Below, in pieces: positions 36,680 to 47,895 of a stretch of DNA of 64,000 nucleotides. Within the stretch, counting starts at the first letter, position 1. Each line of letters begins with the position of its first letter. Both the position numbers and the translations under genes were made by a program. Source of the DNA: Apostichopus parvimensis (taxonomy: Eukaryota > Echinodermata > Holothuroidea > Aspidochirotida > Stichopodidae). A model generated the notes under the pieces. That model was given only the letters and a program-made list of their open reading frames with translations. It was not told where the DNA came from and searched no databases. Location of the stretch: NCBI GenBank assembly GCA_000934455.1, contig KN884086.1:125219-189218 (forward strand), given 5' to 3'.

Positions 36680-39600
36680 CTGCGAAAGAGAACCAAAATA
36701 TCTTAAAGTGATAAACATACAAATAACACACGAAATAGTACAAATAACATATTCGAGTTTGTGTCTTGTAATTACTCAGTATTTATGAATACACAGTGGC
36801 TCCATATGATCCTCAGTAACAATTTATTCTTGGTGGATTGTATAACACAATGACATAATATCGAACAGTTCCTTCTATTGATATAGGGACTTCATTCTTG
36901 GCAAATATTATCTGCATCTCTTGTTCGTGCTTGCAATGTGTAATAAGAATCTGTTTTTACGTCTTAATTGATTCTTTTAAATTACTTATCGTTGTGTTGA
37001 CTAAACTTACTAGGTTCACTTCCTCCAGAATTGTGCGAGTTTTGTGAGATTTCCTCGTCAACAGGTGTCTTTGGTAATTCTTTCCTGCTACAGAAATCAG
37101 AGACAATAACCCGTAAAGTTACATAAATACCATTCTCTTATCACAATAACACATTTCATGTCCTATTAATATATCACTGCCAATTACCTGCAATTATCGT
37201 AACTATAATAAACTTTAACATTTAGTATGTTAATTAGTTTAAAACTTGGCGGTTTCGTTATACAGTTGTAAAGAACATTAAGAACATGGCTTACCTCCCT
37301 TCTGTCAGTCTCTTCTTACGATTAACTGTAAAATAATATAGTCGATGGTTTATCTTATACAACTGCATTTGTTTCTATTTTATATATATTTCAATTGTTG
37401 TCGAGGTGTTAAAGGATGTGATACATCATATTGAATCAATGTGTAAATCTACATAAGATATCTAGAATAAATATTCAAGTTGGTAAAATATTTACAAAGG
37501 AATGCATTTAGGGTTTTGTTTTACTTTGAAGTGCACCAGCATTTATTGTTTGAACTGTTGCATTTGAACGAGATTGCAGTCACATGTAAAGTTCACAGAA
37601 TGCAATTTATTATGTTGTTCCATAAAATATGTGTGTAAAGTAATACCATATCTGTGATCTATTTGTCGCATATAAAATAGTGCAAAAATATCGAATCAAC
37701 GCTCATAACATTATCATTTTAGGTGTCCCGTACTCCGTATTTCGAATTCAGAAACTGAGTTGACATGAAAATACATCTTACTTGATTGACCGGTATCTAA
37801 GGCGTCTTTATCGATTACTTTCATTTCATGACGTGAGTTGATATTTCGATTTCTAAACGAAACGGAAAATAATTAATTAAAAGAAGAGTATAACTGTTGC
37901 TTTGCATTATCAACGTTGGTGGTAATTTGACTAAGTTCCACAGCAAACACAAAAAAACCCAATTAATACAGAATTTCAAGAGCAAACTACAAGACTGAAT
38001 GAAGGCGGTGAGGGGGGGGGGGGGGGTGTCAACAATTTGCAATATATTTTGTTTTAAATATTACTCACCCTTGCCGGTTTCTTGCTACTGAAAATGTAAA
38101 TTGACATAGAAAAAATGAATATTTAAGGTTAATTCCCTCCATAATGAGAGTAAGTAACGCAAAAACAAATTGCGCATTTTTATTACTATTACTTTTTTGG
38201 TAATATAATTACTAACCAATCATAACGCTACACCACGAGATGTATATTGGAAACATTTCTCTTTAATTTGTTTTACTTTGAAATGAAATTGAAAAACCTC
38301 CTCGCGTCAAGCATCCCTATTCAAGCATTTTGTGACATAATTAGTCGTTAAGAGGCGAAGCTGATTTTTTATTATAATGTACTGATCGAAAAATATTTTT
38401 GCTTATAAGCAATCACTAAAACCTTGTTAAACATACTCTGGTCTTTCATTCGTTATCTGACGATGTTATTAATTAAAAGCACAAACGAAAAGATTATGCC
38501 TACCGTAAATACAAAATAAAATGCCCGACTCATGTTGAATAACTCATAGCTCTCCCTGGATAGTGCTTCCATCCCTTGGTTCAATTTTTTTCTATCGTAT
38601 TTGACACAGTGCGATATCATTTGACATCGTAAGCCTATATAATACAAATGGTTCCATATTTCTGTTCATTAACTTTAAATATCAAAGGTAATTACAACAC
38701 GTTTACCTACATCTAAATTGTCTGACTGTGATATAAGCACAGACAAACAGGCCACTGGAAATCAACCCGAATGCAACAACCGCTACCACCCATGTGTTTT
38801 TTAATTGCCGTGGTTGTAACTCTTCCGGAGTTTGTGTTGTATTTGGAGTGTCTGTGGGACAAAGGAAGAAATCGTTCGTTTTTGGTGCAAGTAACCATGG
38901 GTGAAACATTTGCTCGTTCCGTCGAAGACTGTAACATGTGAGCCCTATTGGTTTTATGTCTGTCATGTCTGTAGTCATAAAAAAACATCATGAACTTGTT
39001 TGTCAATTACCGGGTTTGATTAAATTATTCGTATTGTTCTCAAATCAAGAGAACAAGTAAATGTTGACCTCATGTTATTTATTAAGGGAAACAACTTGCG
39101 AAACTGCATCAAACCACTTGACTAAAATCTATTTATTCATAGTTAGAACTGGATCAAGAGCTTTCGTAGGATAATGTGCATGAAATATATAGAATCAGAT
39201 TGTTTAGTTTACTTCCTTGTATGGCTTTTCATACATTGAAAACAATGACAACTTATTTTTTATCGTATATATTTAAAATAAGGGATGTTTAGATGGTGAA
39301 TATAGACAAGCACAGTGTTCCGTCTCATTTTTATAGTTCATTGTCCTCGTTCAATATCCTGTTAAGTAATATATCATAACACAGACATTTGCTGCGCACC
39401 TAAACATCTGAATTATGTCAAAAGTATATGTTGTATAATACTACTGCAACTACCAGACAAAAGAACATAAAGGGAAAGTAAAAATATGGTTACACTGTAT
39501 GTTATTCTATATTGAATTCTTACAAATATGTTCGTATAAATGTTAAGGTGTGTGCTCAATACAAATCGTTCGTTAGTCTTGCCACAAAGTTACATAAAAC

Positions 39601-41530
39601 TATAGAGACGATATAAACGCACACGCACACAAAACTGTACACCTTCGTCTTTTATAGGTGTTACACTATTGTCATTAAATATTACAATTTGTACTTGAAT
39701 AACCTGTAGGATGATTTTATTCATAACTTACATAATGACTGTGGGCATAAAACATTGATACGATGTTATCCGTCGAAAACGTGCTACCACCAGTACATTT
39801 TGTATTCCTACAACACACTCTATTAACAATATTGATCTCTGTTAATGTAAGCTGCGATCCTCTTAAACTGCAGTGAAAGTATATGGATAATTATTGAAAA
39901 TAATCTATAATAAAAGGTATATAGTGAATACGATTGCAGTGTATGAATTATGTATTTTCCATACATCAGTAATGCATCGCCTTGTTTGACGTCAAAGCAA
40001 GTACACAATGACAAAAAATATCAACTCTGATCATTTATACCATGTTCATTTACATTTTGTAGTGGCGCAATGTTTCCTGTATAAATATTTAAATTTAGAT
40101 TAATATCCGTCATAAAACTGGATACGTTAAATACCTACACGTGGCATAAACGAGTAGCTATAAGTTCAGAATGTGAATGTTCTAGTTATTGTGTTAAACA
40201 TACAAATGAAGCATAGAAAATAGGTAACTAATAGGGTCGTTAATATGTACAATCATTAACCTTAAAGCCCGATTATTGTAGAGTATCGGATAGGAGTTGG
40301 AAAGTCACCAAGCAATCTACAGTCAAATTATAAATGATACTATTGAAAACAAATTAAAATTTTATCGAATGTCCTTACCTTCTACGACAGATATTGAACG
40401 ACTCATATTTTGTATATAATTTCCATAGGCCACACATGTGATAGTCGTAATTATAGTTCCTGTATATATTTCCAGTGATATCGAAAAGTTGGTCTCCTCA
40501 CTGTGATACTGGAAGAAACTTTCTGTATAGACCCTTTTACCATCAACAAACCATTCCATCGTTACCGGGGCCAACACCCGTTGAGCTAAGCATCGAAGAC
40601 GTATGACTATATCCTCGTTAAGGGTTAGCGTATCATCTTTTATCGTTTCACTGTCTCTTTTGATGACTAGTATTTCTGAAAACACAAAGTACGGGTAGGA
40701 AGAAACACATGATTTTACAGCTTTTTACAGTAGCAAGCAAGGTACCTTTGCAAGGTGAAGTTCCTGTCACGATGTTTAATGCTTAATGCTCAGCACACAT
40801 TCACCACATTAGTGGCATAATGCACTGTTTTATATACATAACAACTAACATCGACTTAACAAATATCACTGCTTTTTTGGCTTATCTATAGAGACATTAA
40901 AATTCTATCATTAATAGTCTGTTAATGACACCGAGCTAACTATATACTTGAAACTTACTCCTAACATTTCTAAATCAGGACATCTTGCTAATATGTGTCG
41001 CTTTGTATCCAATGCAATGTGATTTGCTAATACCATCTAAAGAAACAATGTAATGTACTCACCTTCTTGTTCACATATGAACTTAAATTCTCCCAAAGTT
41101 TTCTTCCCCTGCCGACATTGAAAATATTTCAGTTCATCTCTACAACTTTTCAAACGTAAAGAAGCGTTCGTCTGATGGCAGATGTTTACATTTAAATCGT
41201 GATATTTTCCCACATAAAAGTTTCCGTACGTAATTCGAGTCTCAGCTGTAAACCACTCCACGTCAGCTTCTTGGTAAACTGGACAAACAAGGCAGACAGG
41301 ATCCTCAGGCATCACCTTACATACGATAGTCGGAAATGGTTGAGTCTCATCGACTTCATTGCAAGCTTCAGTTGCACGTTCTTGTTCATCTACAAAATAA
41401 TGAGGTGAGAAGTTCAGCAGTTTGTTATATAACATTTGTTTGAAACCAGACTTTATGCAATGATCTACTTACCGCAGAAGATTAAAGGAACACAGAATAA
41501 GCAATATAACATTGACCGTAAGTGAGACAT
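32707..41530 (-). CDS. Gene K: Ig-Ig-TM receptor with dead tyrosine-kinase domain
   Basis: Sixteen minus-strand exons chain in one frame to 2013 nt (670 aa): 41473-41530, 41063-41389, 40379-40675, 38711-38851, 38069-38087, 37782-37852, 37295-37325, 37011-37087, 36509-36679, 36174-36284, 35604-35776, 35267-35386, 34513-34627, 33670-33763, 33085-33166, 32707-32832. Domains are a signal peptide (MSHLRSMLYCLFCVPLIFC), two C-W-C Ig domains, one membrane helix, a juxtamembrane built from small exons, and a kinase fold (about aa 341-629). The beta-3 motif reads VVVTTLT, the HRDL motif reads HPGL (495-498) and DFG reads DFC (515-517), so catalysis should be lost. The C-lobe is well kept (PPEML, SDVWSTAVVIWEIM, CW...RPS). 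The tail has tyrosines in YEIP, YLPM and YADQ; YLPM fits the YxxM site bound by PI3-kinase SH2 domains. The fold is clear; the pseudokinase role is inference. Confidence 0.8.
38711..38851 (-). CDS. Gene K exon 4, transmembrane segment
   Basis: This exon holds a Thr/Pro-rich stalk (DTPNTTQTPEELQP), then a membrane helix (WVVAVVAFGLISSGLFVCAY) and basic TVRQFR. Two overlapping donors exist (GTAGGT and, four bases on, GTAAAC). The first keeps phase 1 and joins the 19-nt micro-exon at 38069-38087 in frame, so it is preferred. Confidence 0.7.
40379..40675 (-). CDS. Gene K exon 3, Ig domain 2
   Basis: This 297-nt phase 1-1 exon has IRLRCLAQ, TMEWFVDGKR and ITCVAYGN as B, C and F strands. It ends SVVEG before GTAAGG. 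Confidence 0.8.
41063..41389 (-). CDS. Gene K exon 2, Ig domain 1
   Basis: This 327-nt phase 1-1 exon contains VCLVCPVYQEADVEWF and LKYFQCRQG, giving a C-W-C core, with extra cysteines and N-x-T sites. It is homologous to the broken exon at 2814-3134. Confidence 0.8.
41473..41530 (-). CDS. Gene K exon 1, signal peptide
   Basis: The start ATG at 41530 opens MSHLRSMLYCLFCVPLIFC and ends G|GTAAG, phase 1. A second ATG four bases upstream runs into a stop within the exon, which decides the start. Confidence 0.75.
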
Positions 41531-41545
41531 GACATTAATTGCTCT

Positions 41546-41568
41546 CGGTGTAATAATTCTTTACACCG
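41546..41568. promoter_or_regulatory. Dyad upstream of gene K start
   Basis: CGGTGTAA and TTACACCG form a perfect 8-bp inverted repeat with a 7-bp spacer, 16 bp before the gene K ATG. It may be a protein site or a leader hairpin. Confidence 0.3.
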
Positions 41569-43796
41569 AACATAGGCAAATTATTATCGGATACACTTCT
41601 TGTGAACTTCTCGTGTAAAAGTGAAATCAGCATAGTAGTAGCTATACTGTATGACGCGCTATAACAAAATTACAACTAAAAGTTTAATATTTAGTATGAA
41701 CCAACTTGAAAAGTACCATAAACGCAGCTTTCGATATAATGATTAGTTTTAATGTAGGCCTATATATAGTTCTTATCCTAGCTTAGTTAAAGTACTTTCA
41801 TTCTAATAGCGTTAGTTTTAACTGTAGAGCGTTGCCCTAGAATAGATTTATATGAATTGTGGTGATAACGTCATACTGAATTATGGCAAATTACATAAAA
41901 TCAAATTGCAGTAGCAGAATAAATTCATTTTATGAAGAGTGAATAAAAATATCTCATTTCATGTTTGCTAATAGTTAGTTAATATTTAGTTAATATTTCA
42001 TCCCGAACACACAAAGAAGGGCACAAGCACTGACGAAACAAAAAGATGAAAAGCAATCGATGTCATACTGTTGTAGCATTGTTTGTTTCTGATACCAAAT
42101 TAGTTTCTGGTATTACCTCCCAGTCCGTTTTTTGGTATATTCAAAGCATTGATGTGATCAGCTGTGTTTAACAAACTGCTTCTAAGTAAGAGGAAAGAGA
42201 TGATGTTTCCTCCATTCCAACCCCAACGTCATCCAAATCATTCTAAGCATACAGTATTTTGCTTATACACGTAAAGGGTTTGAAACCTAAGCAATAATAT
42301 CTGACTCCACTATGTTACCACCCACTGATTGTCTTGGAATTCACGTAAATACAATTACTGAATATACCACATCCTGCATAAAATTCATATGCATGCCTTT
42401 GGAGCGTACAGGTTGAGGCCAATACAGGTGCGTAGCGAAGGGGGGGGGGGGCAAAGGGGGCACCGCCCCCTTGAGCATTTTTTGTGTGTATATTTTTATG
42501 ATATCGCTAGTAATTTCAAAATAAATGCATTTTGAGGTTAATGGCTGGCTACTATAAACATGTCCATGTGTTCATGTTTCCATTCTTTTACTGTGAAATT
42601 CGAAAGAAAATCTGGAAAGAGTCGCTGACTTTGACCAGCAACTGCGAATGGTGTTACGCCCTGGGGTGTTCTGGATGCGTGTACCCCGTATTTCGAACAC
42701 GCCCACGGCTACTCAGAATATGTTTCCCCGAGTTATAAGAATAATTTACCATGCGATATGTTGCCCATTCACTCACCATTCCACTTACTTTTGTTCTATT
42801 ATGCAGGTGTATTGGTTCAAGCCCTACTAGAATTAGTCTTCGCCTCCCCCCCTTTCCCCTGCCCTGATATCAGGTGGCCTCCATCTGCCTGATAACCCAC
42901 GCTACCGCTCGGCCGGGGTACAGGGGCGTTACAATAGCAAATTAAATAGGTAATGTAATCGGCTTTGGATGCTCGGTTTTTTTTTGCTTCTAGTACTGGG
43001 GTGCACTTTTTGCCGCTCCATAAAAATTGCCAAGAGTCAAGATAGGAGCAAGGGGATTATTTGCTTTCAAATATTTCAAATAAAAAAGGCATGGAAGACG
43101 ATACATCCTAAAATGAGTTCAGAGTATTTCAATTCGTAACATGCACTTGAAAATCGTTTCCAAAACAATACCAACTATATGTAAACGCTGCCGCTTCTAT
43201 GATCTTTGCTCCTCAACCCCACTAGAGCAATTTAGCCCCCCCCCTCCCACCCGAAGTAAATATATCAACTAAAATATGAATAATATAGTTATACTTGCAA
43301 AGCCATTTTGACGTTTCTCTTTGTTCGATATTTTCACAAAATTTGTGCTGTGTTTGGAAAACCTGGAAATCTTCAACAGTGACCCTCATTGTGCGCTTCC
43401 TCATATATTGTATCAACATTTCCTTACAACTGGTACCAAAATAGAGCCTTATATTGGGCTTTGTAAGCTGCTAGAAAGAGAAGAATGAGCTTTCTAAACC
43501 TGATACACGTTGTATGGAAAGAAGTTTTGTGAAAAGTTTGTTTTGTTACAGCTACAAGCACCACTCTTATGAATGACAGAAAACCAGTGGGTGTGGGATA
43601 TTCTCTCGAAGAAGTAAAGTTTTACAGACACTACGGTATCCCAAACCGGAAGTTGCCCTTTTAATCACGGAGATTCCGAGTTAGTTGTTTGCAATTTCGA
43701 CTATATTCTCACAATGTCATCTGCTTCTTTTGAAAAACGCAATGTGTCAATTATCGAAAACAGGAATTGGCTTTTAAAACTAATATCCTTTTATAG
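41569..43796. other. Intergenic between K and the Ig relic
   Basis: Holds the MITE fragment at 42425; otherwise no gene is seen. Confidence 0.5.
42425..42530. mobile_element. hAT-type MITE fragment
   Basis: It starts CAGGTGCGTAGCG and shares TTATGATATCGCTAGTAATT with the inner element at 11734. The right end is not found. Confidence 0.5.
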
Positions 43797-44085
43797 GCAA
43801 TCGTTATGCGTTACTTAACGACAATGCTGCTGACAAGACTAGTGTAGTCTTCACATGTGATAAGTATTTTATTGATGTCAACTGGTATTAGAATGATAAC
43901 ATTCCATCGCACACACCGCGTAAAGGTTACTTAGCCCTATATTCGATGATAACAATAGCTCGTGGTTCAAGACCAACGTGAGTTTCATTAAATGTAGCAA
44001 TGACCCTATGATTACCTCAATTTATCTTTACCCTGCGTTCTCTTTCATTCGCTTAGCAAATGTGTCAATGACAAAGGTCCTTCTT
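43797..44085 (+). pseudogene. Ig-domain exon relic
   Basis: After a TATAG acceptor the frame reads VVFTCDKYFIDVNWY, the B-strand cysteine and C-strand tryptophan of an Ig domain, then TAG. A second frame further on gives SSWFKTNVSFIKCSND, a plausible F-strand region. It carries at least one stop and one frameshift. It lies between genes K and C on the + strand and may be a lost Ig exon of the gene B/C family. Confidence 0.45.
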
Positions 44086-47000
44086 AATTACCACTGATAA
44101 TATTGATATGGAGTATATATGTCAACAATGCTTTTTAAAGAGGGTATTAGAATTGTTGTAGATGAAGAAACAACGATGTATTTAGTCTTTGTAGCTATGC
44201 GTGTTGCAATATTGGTTTCATTTTGAAACGTTGAAGCAACAACTGTAAATACTTGATAACCTCGATTTAGGGACGCTCTTGGCTTCTAATACAGATTCAA
44301 TGCTGCCGTGAGGTCGTATCCATTAATATGGCTAATATTATCAACGTCATCAGAACATTTCAGAACATTTCACTGAACGCAGAAATGTGCAAAGATTTGC
44401 TAACAAAACGATTAGAAACTTATAAAAAGTGGCATTGTGCTTACTAGTGATCGACTTATTATGTGATATATGTGACTGTGTGTTTGCTTAGCCATAAATG
44501 ATGTCGTCTTAGGACGTCATACAAATTACTGATACAAAATCACTGTCTGAAAATTTCCTACGCAGTAGAAGTTTCAGCATTCCTTGGGAAAGCTCATTAT
44601 TCTAAATTTGAAGAGTAATAAATGTACACGTCAATTCACACCAACTGAAATGAATATAATTAACCTACTCTCGAGTAAAGTTGTACCTTCTGAAGGCTTA
44701 TCTTTACATATTTAGTGGATTTCTTATTGGCGAAGGGTTGAGCTACGAACATGGTCAAATAAACGTGGATTGAGTGTCAAGTGTCTTTTAACCTAGAACG
44801 TAACACGTATTGAGCCAGTTTTGTATATATTACCTGTCAATTAAAGGATATCTTAGGGGTTTATACGTTGTCGCACAGGGCTACAACGTTGATTATTGTT
44901 TTAGAAACGGCATAACCATTTTGCAGCTCATAAGAAGCAACACAATAATTAATAGAAGGAAATTACTTAGTAAAACGCTTCAAGTAAAACGTTTACAATT
45001 CAATTGTTTGTATAAAATCCCAAAACAGAATATTTCATTGATTTATTAGGACTTTTACAACAATGGTCACCAAAGAGGTGTGGAGTGAGGAACGCAATCA
45101 GTCAAGTTTAACCAAATCATGCTCAAGTTACTTTTATAGTTTTTAGCAAAACGCATTTCGTTTCAACTTCGTTTCAACATGTTCACGATCTTAAAAAGGC
45201 TAACTAACGTGTTATATTGTATTCACTTATGAAGACATGCGTTTATATAAAACGTTATAAAAGTTGAAGCGGAGTGGAGATGAGGTTAAGATATTTTGTT
45301 GTGTACGAAATATCTGCGAAATTGTACTTGATGTTGTCACCTAAGTGTCACCGCCATGAAATATATATGAATCTAACATAACTTTGTTCCGAGATTTGCT
45401 TATACAATCAGGTATCGACGTTCAGTACACAAGTAAACATAATATATGATCATTATCGCAGTCATATTTTACTAATCGCAGTTGTGCAGAGGAGACGAGA
45501 TTAAAAATCCAAAGTTCAAATTTGATAAGTCGTCCAAGATAATATCATTAACAGAAAACTGAAAATACGATAGCTCGTATGCAAAACGACACAACTTTGA
45601 AAATCGTAAGTTTTAGACATAGCGCAACATTGTTGGTAAGTCATTCTAACTTTTCTATATTTTAAAGGTATCTGGTTCGTGGTGGAATCCAAATTCATTA
45701 CAATTCAATATGTAAATGTTGGATTGTAATATAAGAGCGTTATAGTAGAAAATACGTTTGTTCAGTGGTAGCTGTCACAAAGAACCTCTCGTAGTGAGTC
45801 TAAGAAAGTACATCAGAAAATATGCGCAAGATTGTGCATGCGGTGACTAAGATATTACTCTTTTTTCATATTACTGCAAAATCATCAGCCTGTGCTTATT
45901 AATCTGTTTCTCTTGTGTCTCTGATGATCCCAGAAGACAGTTTTCAACAGTGCTAGTTGCCCCGCTAAAAAAATAATAATAACAATATTAAATTTGAAAA
46001 AAAAAAGGAATTGAAAAGCAAGGAAGTGCGGACTTATTATATAAACACCGTCCAAAACCGTCAGTAAGACGCTTTCGGATACGATTTCAATGCATTTTTA
46101 ACTGAAATCTTGCTAACAGTTGCTTTACTCTCCTCGTGCAATTTTCCATATTCAGATCGAATAGTTGACAATGCATCACTGCACACGGTTTGGTTTTTTA
46201 ACACCAGACACTCGAAACCTAATGAACGTGAGAATATGAAACTATAACACGATCGGAGTAAAGCCTAACTAATCCAGATGTTACCTTAGTTTTAATTCCT
46301 TCAAGCTCACAAAATACACATGTTGGCAATCCAACTTTAGACATGTGATTTTCGAATTATAATTAGCTCAGTCGCTTGCTTTAATTTATCTTCATAAATT
46401 TACTTACATATACAATCCACGTTCTACATTATTTTAGATATTTTTATTTATGTTAAATTAAAGATAAACAAAGCATGGTATAAAAATTTAGCAAGTTCTT
46501 AACGGGTAAATATAGAAGTTACAACGTTGGACGTCTTTATGCCATTTATTACATTAAATAATCATATAAAACAAACATTTAACAACCATGGTGTCTAAAA
46601 AATGCATGTTATCAATCCCCTTTTTGAGAAGCTACTTGAGCTACTTAAAATAGGTCAGTAAACTTAAGATACCTGCCAATTGATACTTTAAACAGAAAGA
46701 GATATTTTCCTATAATATTTCATCACATGGTCGAAGAGATTTCCAGAGCTTATCGTTGCTTACAAGACAACAAATAGAACTTACCATGTTTTTAAAAACT
46801 AATGTATAAAAATCAGACGGAACATATAAACAAAACCGAGGAAAACACCTTTCCATGTAATAACATGAAATTAATATTGATGTTACACAATTTAAATGAA
46901 CAAACGGATATACAAATACATAATTACATATCTGACTCGATATGTATTAGAATTATACGAAAGCTCTTGCCTATCTGTACCGATGCTACGCACTCTGTAA

Positions 47001-47780
47001 GAAGAAGTGAGAGTCGCATAGTTGCCAACTATTGACATATCGGAAAGAAATTTGATAATAATTAGTCTTGTTGTCCCTCCATTTCAAATATTTATGGACG
47101 GTGTTAAAAACGTATATGTTTCTCTTTGCTTTCTTAGATCAATTAAAGTGTATTCTTTTCTATACTAAAGGGGGGAAAGAGATGCAGTTAGCTGGAATGT
47201 AATGATAAAATAATATTATATGAAGCTGTTTTTATTTGCTGTATTAAAAAAAAAAGATTTTCCCGTAATAATCCAAATTATATTGGCAATACCTGATATC
47301 TTCTTTGCTAAACAACTCATTTTGTCGCACCGTCGACGTACATTACCGCATTCCAATACCTAAATGGTAAGCTATAGAGCAGCTTTTCTGTGAGGAATGG
47401 TGTTACGATTGAAGATCAGAGGCTGCATGCACCAAAAACAAAAGAAACAAAACACGATAATCATGTAAACATTAACAAAGAGGAGAACCGTTCGTTTCAG
47501 GGTAATATTTTGGTTGACAGCACCGACCGATGAACGCATGGGGCTGAATTTTTGTGGAACGACCAGAGGAGGGGCTACTTGAATCTTTAAAGCCGCCCCA
47601 GTGTAGGGGTCTTGTATTTCAATCCTAGAAAAAAAAGTAAAGTGTTATTCCCCAAACGACGCATTCTAATGCATAAATTGAGGTATATACGAGTAGCTCT
47701 AAACGTAACATTGACAAGAAGTATAAAATGCCCCGGTCAGGTTTAGGTAGTATTTATGAGAGTGATAAATGTGAATGAAG
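44086..47780. other. Gene C upstream region
   Basis: AT-rich, no convincing exon on either strand. Confidence 0.5.
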
Positions 47781-47788
47781 TATATAAG
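47781..47788 (+). promoter_or_regulatory. TATA-like box of gene C
   Basis: TATATAAG stands 65 nt before the end of the 5' flank of the gene C start codon. A start site about 30 nt on would give a short leader. Confidence 0.35.
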
Positions 47789-47852
47789 TGATTTTGTATA
47801 TTTTCATTTGTTTTTGCAGAACACTATCACAGTGATCACATAGTATTTCAAA

Positions 47853-47895
47853 ATGTGGTACGCCATGTTTATTCTCTTTGGGATTGTTGGTGCAG
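47853..47895 (+). CDS. Gene C exon 1, signal peptide
   Basis: A short leader ([14 protein letters not shown]) ends at G|GTAATT in phase 1, as in gene B. It lies about 70 nt downstream of a TATA-like box. The leader is short, so the assignment rests on phase, position and hydrophobicity. Confidence 0.55.

Noticed and set aside
38453-38647. Possible extra gene K exon with a hydrophobic end (AFYFVFTVGIIFSFVLL)
   Set aside because: Its phase does not fit between the membrane exon and the 19-nt micro-exon, and one of its frames has a stop; the chain closes without it.
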